NCBI GenBank assembly: GCA_964405665.1
Contig: CAYOOT010000034.1
Span: forward strand, 1-27,983
DNA: 27,983 nucleotides
Source of the DNA: CAYOOT01 sp964405665
Lineage (GTDB): Bacteria > Bdellovibrionota_C > UBA2361 > SZUA-149 > CAZDWZ01
Direction of reading: 5' to 3'
The translations under genes and the position numbers were made by a program. The notes below the pieces were generated by a model. It saw only the letters and a list, made by a program, of their open reading frames with translations. It did not search any database and was not told the origin of the DNA. This document shows positions 14,132-22,900 of the stretch, piece after piece. Every line of letters starts with the position of its first letter. Position 1 is the first letter of the stretch.

Positions 14132-14701
14132 ATGAAAACAATTTTTCAAAGTTTAAGAATTTTTGTCATGCTAACAATCATTGCAGGAATTTTATATCCT
14201 CTTTTAGTTAGCGGACTTGCTCAAATGTTTTTTCCCCATCAAGCAAATGGTAGTCTGCTAAAAGTTAAGGAACAAATTATCGGCTCAGAACTTCTTGCCC
14301 AAAAATTTCAGGACCCCAAATATTTTTGGCCGCGCCCTTCTGCTGCTGATTATGCCACCGTAGCCTCCGGTGCAAGTAATCAAGGACCAACCAATGCTAC
14401 CTTAAAATCAACAGTTGAAAAAAGAGTCGATGATTTTAAAAAAAGTAATGGACTAAATTTGTCGACTAAACTACCGGCAGACATGGTCTTTGCTTCCGGA
14501 AGTGGACTCGATCCCCACATCAGCCCTGAGGCTGCCCAACTCCAAATTTCTCGTATTGCTCAATCCAGAAACTTTGATCAAAATAAACTAAGTAAATTGA
14601 AAGAATTAGTGACAAAATATGATGAGGCGCCACAATATGGAGTTTTTGGAGAACGTCGGGTTAATGTTTTACTTTTAAATTTAGCTTTAGATTCGCTATA
14701 G
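14132..14701 (+). CDS. kdpC: KdpC, accessory subunit of the K+-ATPase
   Basis: KdpC is a single-pass periplasmic subunit that stabilises KdpAB. At 189 residues it matches the family (E. coli 190). It has an N-terminal membrane helix (about 9-30), the WPRPSAADY element and the conserved SGSGLDPHISPEAA. ATG 14132 is chosen over an upstream TTG because AGGA overlapping the kdpB stop serves as ribosome binding site and the family starts with this short cytoplasmic segment. It is followed 7 nt later by kdpD. Confidence 0.97.
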   Translation: MKTIFQSLRIFVMLTIIAGILYPLLVSGLAQMFFPHQANGSLLKVKEQIIGSELLAQKFQDPKYFWPRPSAADYATVASGASNQGPTNATLKSTVEKRVDDFKKSNGLNLSTKLPADMVFASGSGLDPHISPEAAQLQISRIAQSRNFDQNKLSKLKELVTKYDEAPQYGVFGERRVNVLLLNLALDSL

Positions 14702-14708
14702 TAACCTA

Positions 14709-17399
14709 ATGAATGATCATCGCCCAGATCCAGATAAACTTCTCGCTTCAATTCAAAAAACGGAATCGCAGAAGAATAAAGGGAAATTAAGAATTTTCCT
14801 GGGGATGTGTCCGGGAGTTGGCAAAACCTATGCGATGTTGCAAGCAGCGAAAGAACGACAAACAGAAGGAATCGATGTCCTTGTTGCTATTGTAGAAACT
14901 CACAATCGCAAAGAAACCGGAGCGCTCCTTTCTGGTCTGAAAATTCTTCCTAAAATAAAAATTTCTTATCGTGATATCGCACTTGAAGAAATGAATTTAG
15001 ACGGAGTTCTTCACTGCAATCCACGCCCCGAACTTGTTCTTGTTGACGAACTTGCACACACCAACGTCCCTGGAAGCAGACACCCCAAACGCTATCAAGA
15101 TGTAATTGAATTGCTTGATGCCGGCATTGATGTTTACACTACTCTTAATGTGCAACACATTGAAAGCCGCGCAGAAACAGTTTATCAAATTACCGGCGTG
15201 CAAATTCAGGAAACTATTCCCGATTCTTTACTTGATCAAGCTGATGAAATAACGCTGATTGACATTTCTCCGGATCAGCTTCGTCAACGCCTGACAGAAG
15301 GTAAGGTTTATCTGGGTGAACGTGCAGCAACTGCCGCTAATAATTTTTTCCGAGAAGGAAATTTAACAGCCTTACGAGAAATTGCCCTGCGCCATACTGC
15401 GGAGCATGTTAATCAGAATCTACGCGACATCATGACTCAAGAAAGTATCGCGGGGCCTTGGAAAACCAGTGAACGATTAATGGTTGCCGTTGGACCAACC
15501 CCTTTTTCTGAAAGCTTGATTCGCTGGACACGTCGTGGAGCTGCTTCTCTTAAGGCACCTTGGGTAGCTGTCTATGTGGAAACACAACAAATCTTAGACG
15601 AAAAAGAACAGAATAGATTAAATAGCAATTTAGCACTTGCTCGGAAACTCGGAGCAGAAGTAATTGTTCGATCCGGCAATGACGTAGCCGGCACATTGTT
15701 GGAAGTAGCCCGCCAAAATAACGTTACTCAGATTTGCATCGGCAAACCTGCAGGCTTTGGGCTGAAAGAATTGCTCTTTGGGGGATCTTTTATTCAACGT
15801 CTGATTCGTGAGAGCGGAGATATCGATATTCACATGGTTCGAGTAAGAGGTTTGAATATTGATAAAATTAAACCTGTAAAAAAACCTTTGCATTTTTCTT
15901 CCGCCGGTCAATACGGGCTTTCTTTGGCAATTGTTTGCGGTGTAACTTTTCTTTGTCTGATTCTGGAAAAAATTAGTGGTTATTCCTCCATCGCTTTAAT
16001 TTATCTTTTAGCAGTTGTTTTTTCGGGGATTTTTTTAGAGCGCGGGCCAGTTCTACTCTTAGCATTCTTAAGCTCCTTACTTTGGAACTTTCTCTTTATT
16101 CCTCCACGTTTTACTTTTAGAATTGATAAAAGTTATGATGCCATGATGTTTGTAATATACTTCGTCATTGCTTTGGTGATGGGACAAATTACATCTCGCT
16201 TAAGAGAGCGTGAACAGGCCATAAAAAAACAAGATGATCGTTTAAATATTCTCTATCAGCTTACAAGAATTGTTGCTCTAATTCACGATCCCAAAGAAGC
16301 AATTGACAGCGCTCTGAGAAAACTGGAAGAAATATTGCAGGTTCAAGGCACACTTTTTCTTGTAGACAATATGGATCAAATCGATTTTGAAAAACCTCGC
16401 GGCAGCCTGCTTCCTTTATCCACTAAAGAAAAAAGTGTTGCCTCTTGGGTTTTTCAACAACAGCAACCTGCAGGGAAATCTACCGAAACTCTTCCCGAAG
16501 CAGAGAACTTTTATCTTCCCCTTGTTTCGATGAATAAGACTTTGGGAATATTTGCAGTACGTTCTCTGGATAAAAAAATTTGGAACCTCGATCAGAAAAG
16601 CTTACTTGAATCTTTCACTTCGCTACTAACCGTGATTTTAGAAAAAGAAATGCTGCTGAAGATGACCGAAGAATCCAAAATAAAAATTGAGTCGGAAAAA
16701 CTACAAGCTGCGCTCCTCGACAGTGTTTCTCACGAATTGAAAACCCCCCTTACTATAATTGCCGGGTCAGCAGAACATCTGAGCAAAAACAAACTAAGCG
16801 CAGAAGCTTTTGAAAAATTAATTTCTGAAATTCGGACAGCCAGTCAACGTCTACTGCAAACCGTCAATGGTCTTCTAGACATGACGCGCCTTGATTCCGG
16901 ACAACTTAAATTGCACTTGGAATGGCAGGATATGCGCGATATTGTTAACGAAGTGATTAGGAATCTATCCCAAAGAGCAGTTAATATAAAAATCACTGCC
17001 AAATATGCCGATTCACTTCCCTTGGTAAAAATTGATGCGACAATCATTCGACAGGTCCTAACGAATCTTTTATCAAATGCTATCAATTATAGTCCTGAAA
17101 ACAGTGAAATTAAAATCTCGGTTCAGATTGATGGAAAATTTTTATTAATTAGAATAAGTGATCAGGGACCAGGAATTGCAGAAGATGAATTGGATAAAGT
17201 TTTTGAAAAATTTTACCGAGGCAAAAGTTCTCGTCCCGGAGGTTTGGGCCTGGGATTATCAATTGCCAAACGCCTAATCCAGGTTCATTCTGGAAATATT
17301 GAAGTAAACAATATCCAGCAAGGAGGTGGGGGTTGTTGTTTTACTGTATTACTTGCACCTGAATTTTTTAATGCCGATCAAAAAGAAATAGCTTTATGA
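14709..17399 (+). CDS. kdpD: KdpD, K+-responsive sensor histidine kinase
   Basis: KdpD is the sensor kinase/phosphatase that controls the kdp operon in response to K+ limitation and ionic strength. The 896-residue protein is full length (E. coli 894). In order: the KdpD N-terminal domain with Walker A GMCPGVGKT (32-40) and VDELAHTNVPGSRHPKR, a universal-stress-protein-like domain (about 250-370), four closely spaced transmembrane helices (about 400-490), a GAF-like region (about 510-650), HisKA with SVSHELKTPL (H675) and HATPase motifs NLLSNAINYSP, DQGPGI and GGLGLGLSIAKR. The Walker A motif has Cys where Ala is common. The gene overlaps kdpE by 4 bp (ATGA). Confidence 0.97.
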   Translation: MNDHRPDPDKLLASIQKTESQKNKGKLRIFLGMCPGVGKTYAMLQAAKERQTEGIDVLVAIVETHNRKETGALLSGLKILPKIKISYRDIALEEMNLDGVLHCNPRPELVLVDELAHTNVPGSRHPKRYQDVIELLDAGIDVYTTLNVQHIESRAETVYQITGVQIQETIPDSLLDQADEITLIDISPDQLRQRLTEGKVYLGERAATAANNFFREGNLTALREIALRHTAEHVNQNLRDIMTQESIAGPWKTSERLMVAVGPTPFSESLIRWTRRGAASLKAPWVAVYVETQQILDEKEQNRLNSNLALARKLGAEVIVRSGNDVAGTLLEVARQNNVTQICIGKPAGFGLKELLFGGSFIQRLIRESGDIDIHMVRVRGLNIDKIKPVKKPLHFSSAGQYGLSLAIVCGVTFLCLILEKISGYSSIALIYLLAVVFSGIFLERGPVLLLAFLSSLLWNFLFIPPRFTFRIDKSYDAMMFVIYFVIALVMGQITSRLREREQAIKKQDDRLNILYQLTRIVALIHDPKEAIDSALRKLEEILQVQGTLFLVDNMDQIDFEKPRGSLLPLSTKEKSVASWVFQQQQPAGKSTETLPEAENFYLPLVSMNKTLGIFAVRSLDKKIWNLDQKSLLESFTSLLTVILEKEMLLKMTEESKIKIESEKLQAALLDSVSHELKTPLTIIAGSAEHLSKNKLSAEAFEKLISEIRTASQRLLQTVNGLLDMTRLDSGQLKLHLEWQDMRDIVNEVIRNLSQRAVNIKITAKYADSLPLVKIDATIIRQVLTNLLSNAINYSPENSEIKISVQIDGKFLLIRISDQGPGIAEDELDKVFEKFYRGKSSRPGGLGLGLSIAKRLIQVHSGNIEVNNIQQGGGGCCFTVLLAPEFFNADQKEIAL

Positions 17400-18082
17400 A
17401 TACTCAGCCTCTTATTTTGGTAATCGATGATGAATTGCAGATGCGACGGCTCTTGCGAATGACTTTAGAAAGTGCTGATTACAGAATTTTAGAAGCGGAA
17501 AGCGGACAATTTGGTCTTATGGAAGCTACTCAAAAAAAACCCGATGCTGTAATCCTGGATTTAGGTTTACCAGATTTAAATGGATTGGAAGTATTAAAGA
17601 GACTAAGAGAATGGAGCAAAGTACCAGTTTTAATTCTTTCCGTGCAAGATCAAGAAGAGCAGAAAGTTGCCGCCCTTGATTCTGGAGCTGATGATTATGT
17701 CACAAAACCTTTTAGTCAGGAAGAATTGCTGGCTCGTTTAAGGGCTCTTTTAAGAAGAACTTCCGATAAACCAGATCTCGCTGTCTTTGAAAATGGTAGT
17801 TTACGAGTTGATTTTACAGAACGACGAGTTTTTGTAAATGATAGTGAAATAAAACTGACAGTAACTGAATATTCTCTTTTGAAATTACTAATTCAACATG
17901 CCGGTAAAGTTCTTACCCATCGTCAAGTTCTTCGGGAAATTTGGGGTCAAGGCTCGGAAGAGAGAACGCAATATTTACGAGTTTATATCACTCACTTACG
18001 GCAAAAAATAGAAACTGACAGCAACAATCCTCAACGTATCAAAACAGAATCGGGAATTGGTTATCGTTTTTGTTTGCAATGA
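17396..18082 (+). CDS. kdpE: KdpE, OmpR-family response regulator
   Basis: KdpE activates kdp transcription when phosphorylated by KdpD. The 228-residue protein has a receiver (D11-D12, phospho-acceptor D55, S82 in place of the usual Thr, K104) and an OmpR/PhoB winged helix (about 130-226: LTVTEYSLLKLLIQHAGKVL, RVYITHLRQKIE, ESGIGYRF). Start ATG overlaps the kdpD stop. It is the last gene of the kdpABCDE unit; no clear terminator was seen before the next gene at 18170. Confidence 0.97.
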   Translation: MNTQPLILVIDDELQMRRLLRMTLESADYRILEAESGQFGLMEATQKKPDAVILDLGLPDLNGLEVLKRLREWSKVPVLILSVQDQEEQKVAALDSGADDYVTKPFSQEELLARLRALLRRTSDKPDLAVFENGSLRVDFTERRVFVNDSEIKLTVTEYSLLKLLIQHAGKVLTHRQVLREIWGQGSEERTQYLRVYITHLRQKIETDSNNPQRIKTESGIGYRFCLQ

Positions 18083-18146
18083 ATTTATACCACTATCCAT
18101 TACAATCAATTTAATGTATGTTAAATCTCTCTAATTTCAATATTCA

Positions 18147-18157
18147 TTTTAGCTAAA
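18147..18157. promoter_or_regulatory. TTTTAGCTAAA palindromic motif
   Basis: The palindrome TTTAGCTAAA lies 13-22 nt before the start codon of the binding-protein gene, and recurs in the 8408-8433 region. It could be an operator overlapping the ribosome-binding region. Confidence 0.25.
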
Positions 18158-18169
18158 TGAGTTGTTCCT

Positions 18170-19252
18170 ATGAAAAAAAATATTTTACTCTTTATTTCCG
18201 TTTTTCTTTTTTCCGTTACAAATTCCTTTGCTGAAGAAATTAAAATCGGTCTACTTCTTGCTCTCACTGGCCCTTTTGCTGATATTGGAGATGATTGCAA
18301 AAGAGGTATAGATTTGGCGGTTGATTCCAAAACGGACAAGCTTAATGTTGATAACTACAAAATTTCTTTAATTTATGGAGACAGTCAAGCTGATCCGAAA
18401 ACTGGAATTAGTGAATTCAAGCGTCTAGTTGATCAAGAAAAAGCAATTGCTGTTCTCACTATGCGAAGCACAATCGGCATGAGTCTTAATCCTCTTTCTC
18501 AATCCAAGAAAATTCCTGTAGTCGGGGCAGTGGGGCATCCTAAATTTACCACTAACAATGAATATGCTTTTCAGTTCTGGCCAGCAACGAATCAAGAAGG
18601 AGAGGTGCTTGCAAAAAAGGCAATAGAACTAAATTATAAGAATATTGCTCTTGTCACCGCGGAAGATGACTGGACACTTTCGCTTTCGGAAGAATTTAAA
18701 AATAGTTTTGAAAAAGCAGGTGGAAAAGTTAGCTTCAATGAAACAGTTTTGCCAACGGAAGTGGATTTTTTACCGATCATTACCAGATTAAAACAAAAAA
18801 AGGCTGATGCGATTTTTATTGATATGGCACCGATTAGCAGCATTGCTTTGATCGCAAAGCGTATTAGAGAACAAGGGATAAAACTTCCAATTTTAGCCAA
18901 TTTTTGGCTAGGCGATAAAAATGCCATTGCCAATGCCGGAGCACAAAATGTCGAAGGAGTAATTTTTCCTGAAGTAAAACTAAAGTATAGCGGCTTCGAG
19001 GAAAGATTAAATAAACTTACTTCTTCACCCAAAAGACCTTCGGGAATGACTCATTCTTGCTATTCCGGCATGGCTTATTTAATTGAGGCACTGAAGAATA
19101 ATAAAGGCATTAAGGATAATATTTCTTATTATTCTGCCTTAAATAACACTTCACAGGTAAAGCTGCTTGATAACACCATAGAAGTTAATAATAGGAGAGC
19201 AAATTTTCCGGTTATAATTAAAACAATTAAAAATGGACAAGTCATTGAATAA
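18170..19252 (+). CDS. ABC-type branched-chain amino acid/urea-type periplasmic binding protein, orphan
   Basis: This 360-residue protein has a Sec signal peptide (residues 1-21, ending SFA) and a type I periplasmic-binding fold of the Peripla_BP_6 (LivJ/AmiC/UrtA) class. Visible family elements are IKIGLLLALTGPFADIG, a variant of VIGPVSS-type ligand loop (LTMRSTIGMSLNPLSQ), NIALVTAEDDWTLSLSEEF and ADAIFIDM. The usual ligand would be a branched-chain or other amino acid, amide or urea. No permease or ATPase gene adjoins it, so it is an orphan that could serve a distant transporter or act as a sensor. It follows kdpE by 87 nt and is followed immediately by a MITE-like element. The ribosome binding site is weak. 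Confidence 0.88.
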   Translation: MKKNILLFISVFLFSVTNSFAEEIKIGLLLALTGPFADIGDDCKRGIDLAVDSKTDKLNVDNYKISLIYGDSQADPKTGISEFKRLVDQEKAIAVLTMRSTIGMSLNPLSQSKKIPVVGAVGHPKFTTNNEYAFQFWPATNQEGEVLAKKAIELNYKNIALVTAEDDWTLSLSEEFKNSFEKAGGKVSFNETVLPTEVDFLPIITRLKQKKADAIFIDMAPISSIALIAKRIREQGIKLPILANFWLGDKNAIANAGAQNVEGVIFPEVKLKYSGFEERLNKLTSSPKRPSGMTHSCYSGMAYLIEALKNNKGIKDNISYYSALNNTSQVKLLDNTIEVNNRRANFPVIIKTIKNGQVIE

Positions 19253-19331
19253 GCAAATTCGAGACTATAAATTAAACTGTATAATTAATTATTTGGAAAT
19301 TTCACAGTTTAATTTACAGTCTCGCAAATTC
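19253..19331. mobile_element. MITE-like element, copy 2 (63 bp, perfect 8-bp target duplication)
   Basis: The element spans 19261-19323. Its left end GAGACTATAAATTAAACTGT and right end ACAGTTTAATTTACAGTCTC are inverted repeats matching at 19 of 20 positions. It is flanked by a perfect direct repeat GCAAATTC (19253-19260 and 19324-19331), the footprint of insertion. It has no coding capacity and relates to copy 1 by an interior deletion. It ends 16 bp before the histone-fold gene start and contains TATAAT at 19280-19285, so it may supply that gene's -10. Confidence 0.85.
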
Positions 19332-19346
19332 TAAAATAAGGTGATT

Positions 19347-19847
19347 ATGAACTCAACTGAAAACTTTTGGGCAAAATGCAGTAGCTGTAAAAAAGAAATA
19401 CCTTTTGGTGCTAAATATTACTTATGCACAGTGAGCACTTGTCGTCATCCCCGAACAGGGTTTAGATTTTGCTCTTCTGATTGTTGGGATGCACACTTGG
19501 GAAATGCCAGACACAGGGAAGCCTGGGCAGAAGAAGCCTTTGCTCCAAAAACTAATACTCATGCGGCAACTCCTTTGAATTCTCCTCAAGCTCCTTCCCC
19601 TACCCCCACAAGAAAAATCTATGAAGCAAAAATTCCGGAAATTTATCCGACAAACATCCCTACTAATCTCGAAACTTTAGTTGTTGTTTCTAAAGTAAAA
19701 CAATTTATTAATGATCGATCTGATTTTAATACCAGTCAATGTTGCATCGATGCCTTAAGCAAAAAAGTCGCTGAAATTGCCTTAAAAGCAATCGAATCAG
19801 CCCGCAATGCCGGACGAAAAACGGTAATGGGCAGAGATATTAATTAA
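19347..19847 (+). CDS. Zinc-finger/histone-fold fusion protein (bacterial histone)
   Basis: This 166-residue protein has three parts. Residues 8-60 hold eight potential zinc ligands (C11, C14, C27, C32, C42, C46, H50, H56), enough for a two-zinc cross-braced or treble-clef-like finger (ZZ/MYND/HIT style). Residues 64-108 are a Pro/Thr-rich flexible linker. Residues 110-166 are a single histone fold: alpha1 VVVSKVKQFINDRSDF, loop 1 NTSQ, long alpha2 CCIDALSKKVAEIALKAIES, then ARNAGRKTVMGRDI, which matches the L2 and early alpha3 signature of archaeal histones (ARHAGRKTIKAEDI in HMfB, from memory). Alpha3 is cut to about one turn. Bacterial histones are known, and zinc-finger-bearing ('ZZ') histone families have, as I recall, been described in surveys; function is unresolved. 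ATG 19347 has AAGGTG before it. The giant orphan gene follows after 111 nt. Confidence 0.85.
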   Translation: MNSTENFWAKCSSCKKEIPFGAKYYLCTVSTCRHPRTGFRFCSSDCWDAHLGNARHREAWAEEAFAPKTNTHAATPLNSPQAPSPTPTRKIYEAKIPEIYPTNIPTNLETLVVVSKVKQFINDRSDFNTSQCCIDALSKKVAEIALKAIESARNAGRKTVMGRDIN

Positions 19848-19958
19848 ATTTCTCAAAATCGCAATAAATATAAGGCCTTAGCTGCAAATATTTAAGCCAT
19901 CATTAGCGTAAAGCGGTCATAACAATAAAGTGTACAGCTTTATATAAAAAGGCAGTTA

Positions 19959-22900
19959 ATGGGTGTCGTTAGAGAAATAGCAAAACGCAATATTGCGGAT
20001 CAAGACTTAAGGCTAGTAGCGCCGACAGCAAGTCCCAATGCCATCTTAGCTCCTGAGCTCAAAACTGATCTTAAATTACCGGAAATTCAAAAAAAACTTC
20101 AAGAAGAAATAAATACCTGGGATCAATTAGGAGTTCTTGGAAGATTGAAAATTCGCACTTGGGATAAGGTTGTTGAGAATTTTATTAAGTGCCAAGAGGG
20201 TTTTAAATGTTTAGGTGCATATACTAAAAATAAATTTCAAGGAGAAGAAACCAAACAAAGTTTTTGGGGAATACTAAAGAAACTTAATATCTTTAGTTAT
20301 ATCTCCGATGGAATCGTCGATCCTCTGTTTAGTTTAATTGATATCTTAAGAGAAGAACTAACTCGTGGCTCCATGATGTTAGGCCGACTTTTAGGAGGAG
20401 ATAATTTCAAAGCTGCTTATGTCAGTTATAAAGATTTTAGAGAAACTGAACAAAGAGAAAAATTACTTCAATGGTCCAAAGGTTTATTTGAGATAGCTGA
20501 AATATCTCTGAGCTTGGCAATTACTTTACTTAGTGCGGGCACTGCCGGTATTGGTTGGAAGAAAGGATTATTAGCTATCGGCAATAGAATAAAAGTCGCG
20601 GGATATTTTGGATTTGGCGGAGCTCTGGGAGAAGAACTATTACAGGGAGAAGGACACAAAATAGATGTTCTGAAAGTGACAGGCAATACATTAATGTCAG
20701 CAACTCATAGTATAAAATTTGGAGCTATGACTTCGGCCTTGCCCGGTAAACTACTAAGCCAGGGAATAGATAAAATTGATGCCTTAGGAGATGTGTATCA
20801 AGTAGCAGTTGAAGATACGGAAAGGGTCTTAGCAAAAAATGCTCAAGGTTCAGATTTAGATTTACTGAAATTGGAAGATTGGCTGACTGTAGGAAGAAGA
20901 TCTGCGGGATTATTTTTAAAAGGGAAAGTAGCACTTGCCGATTTAAAAGATGATCCGAAAACTGAAGTAAGAAAGATTCTTGCTGAAGAAAATCAAGAAA
21001 CTTCTCCAAAAATAGATTCCAATATTACTAAAGCTAAGGAATTAGCACCTGTCGCTAAGCCCCTTAATAAAAATATTACTGCACCATACCTCCCTACACT
21101 TAAAGCAAGGCAACTTGCAAAAAATACTGCGAGTCTTTTTCCCGATGCTGTTCTTGAGCCAGAGATAAATCCCATGGGTAGAAAAGTCTCTTTTGCGATG
21201 ACCGGAGAAAATACAGGGCTTCCTGATGAGGGTCCTGGACCTAAAAAAAGGAAACAAGCTCCGCAAACAAATGATTTGGACAGTGCTTTTGCTCTGGCTA
21301 GTATTATTGAAACAATTTTTGAATATGAAACTTTTGGCACGGGGCATCCTGCTTCTTTTTATGAACCAGCAATTTCACCATCCTGCGCATCAGGAGTAGC
21401 AGAGAACGCCTTTACAGAAGTTCTTTACGAATTAAAGAAACTTTTAGATACAGATCTTCTAGTTGGCGAAGTTCTTCCAGAAGTCAGAAAAAAACTAACA
21501 AATATTACCACTGATCCGCACAAATCTCATGCAGTTCAAGTGGTTGCTGAATTTTGTCAACGAGTATTGTTGCCCAATGATTTTTCTTTTAATGAGATAA
21601 TCAATAGTGGAGATTTATTTATACTTGGCCCCAATGCAGAAGGTTATCAGGTCGCGCTTTTTCAAGCAGTGGCTAAAACTTGTGTCCGGAGAATTTTAGA
21701 ATTCGGAGCATTAGAATATGCCGATTTGCTTTTCTCTATGAATGAAAAATGGAAAGGCGCTTATCCGGATTCTGCAATTCTTTCTAAAGAATTAATTAAT
21801 CGGGAAGTAATCTCCCTTTCCAAAGAAGTCGGAATATATTTTCTATCCCAAGAAGATCATCATCTTTTACTTAATAAATTAAATCAAATTTTTCCTGAAA
21901 ATACTGAAAATTGGACTGCTTTAAGAACACCGCACTCACCTTCCAGAGATCGTTATCTAGCCAGAGCAGAGGGAATTCCCTATAAAGCAAGATTAGAAAG
22001 GATCGCCTATTGTTTGAATGATGCCGTAAGAAAAATAAAGAGAGAAGTAGAACCTACCGCCGTTTTAGTTGAGCTCAGCAATCGTTTGCAAATAGTCCGA
22101 TATTCTCGCTTTGAAACCGATCTCAATAAAAAATTAAGCAATGAAGTTATAAAAAAAATATATTCCGATCTGATTATTGTTACTGAAAATCTTATTTCTT
22201 CTACATATGATCCCAGAATAATTCCGAAGTATCTTCTTGATTCAATTTTTTCTGTCGCCGCCTTAGTCCCTAGAATAGAACATGCAAAAGAATTTAAGAG
22301 AAATGTTTTTTGGCTTGTCACACAGCAAGCTATAGATCAAATCATGAAAATTAAGAAGAGCGAAGCTGTTTTAGGCAAGACAGATCCAGATGCAGAAAGA
22401 AGGCTACTTAATTGTCGAGCAATTATTTCAGGGGCATCTGAATTGAAGATCGTTAACGCAGAAGATTGTCACATAATATTAGATACGCTAGATCATTTGG
22501 GAAGCTCGGCGCATGATGAATTCTCTGAATCTTCATTAAATGTTTCAGATGACTGGAATACTGAAGAATCCGATCAAATTATTAAAGAGTTGGTTCTTTG
22601 TTGTTCTATTCCACGTCTATTGTTACCAAAATTAAATAATACCATTAGTAGCATTCTAAAAATTAAGCGTTTGGCGGAAGACCAGCAAGAACAGTTGAAT
22701 GCTCAAGAACATGACTTTGGAAAGGATTATTTAGAACAAGAAATCGAAAAACACACAAAAAGATATCAGTATTTACTTAATCAAGTCGTTGCCGCATCTG
22801 CTATCATCGCACGAACTCTGGCTAAACGTGGACAGAGAATACTTGTTCTTACCATCGCAAGAATAATATCGACTGAAATTCATCCATTGGATAATCCCCC

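Noticed and set aside
19261..19323. Ordinary Rho-independent terminator of the binding-protein gene
   Set aside because: There is no T tract after the hairpin, the ends recur at 6113-6203, and a perfect 8-bp flanking duplication indicates an insertion; it could still incidentally affect termination.
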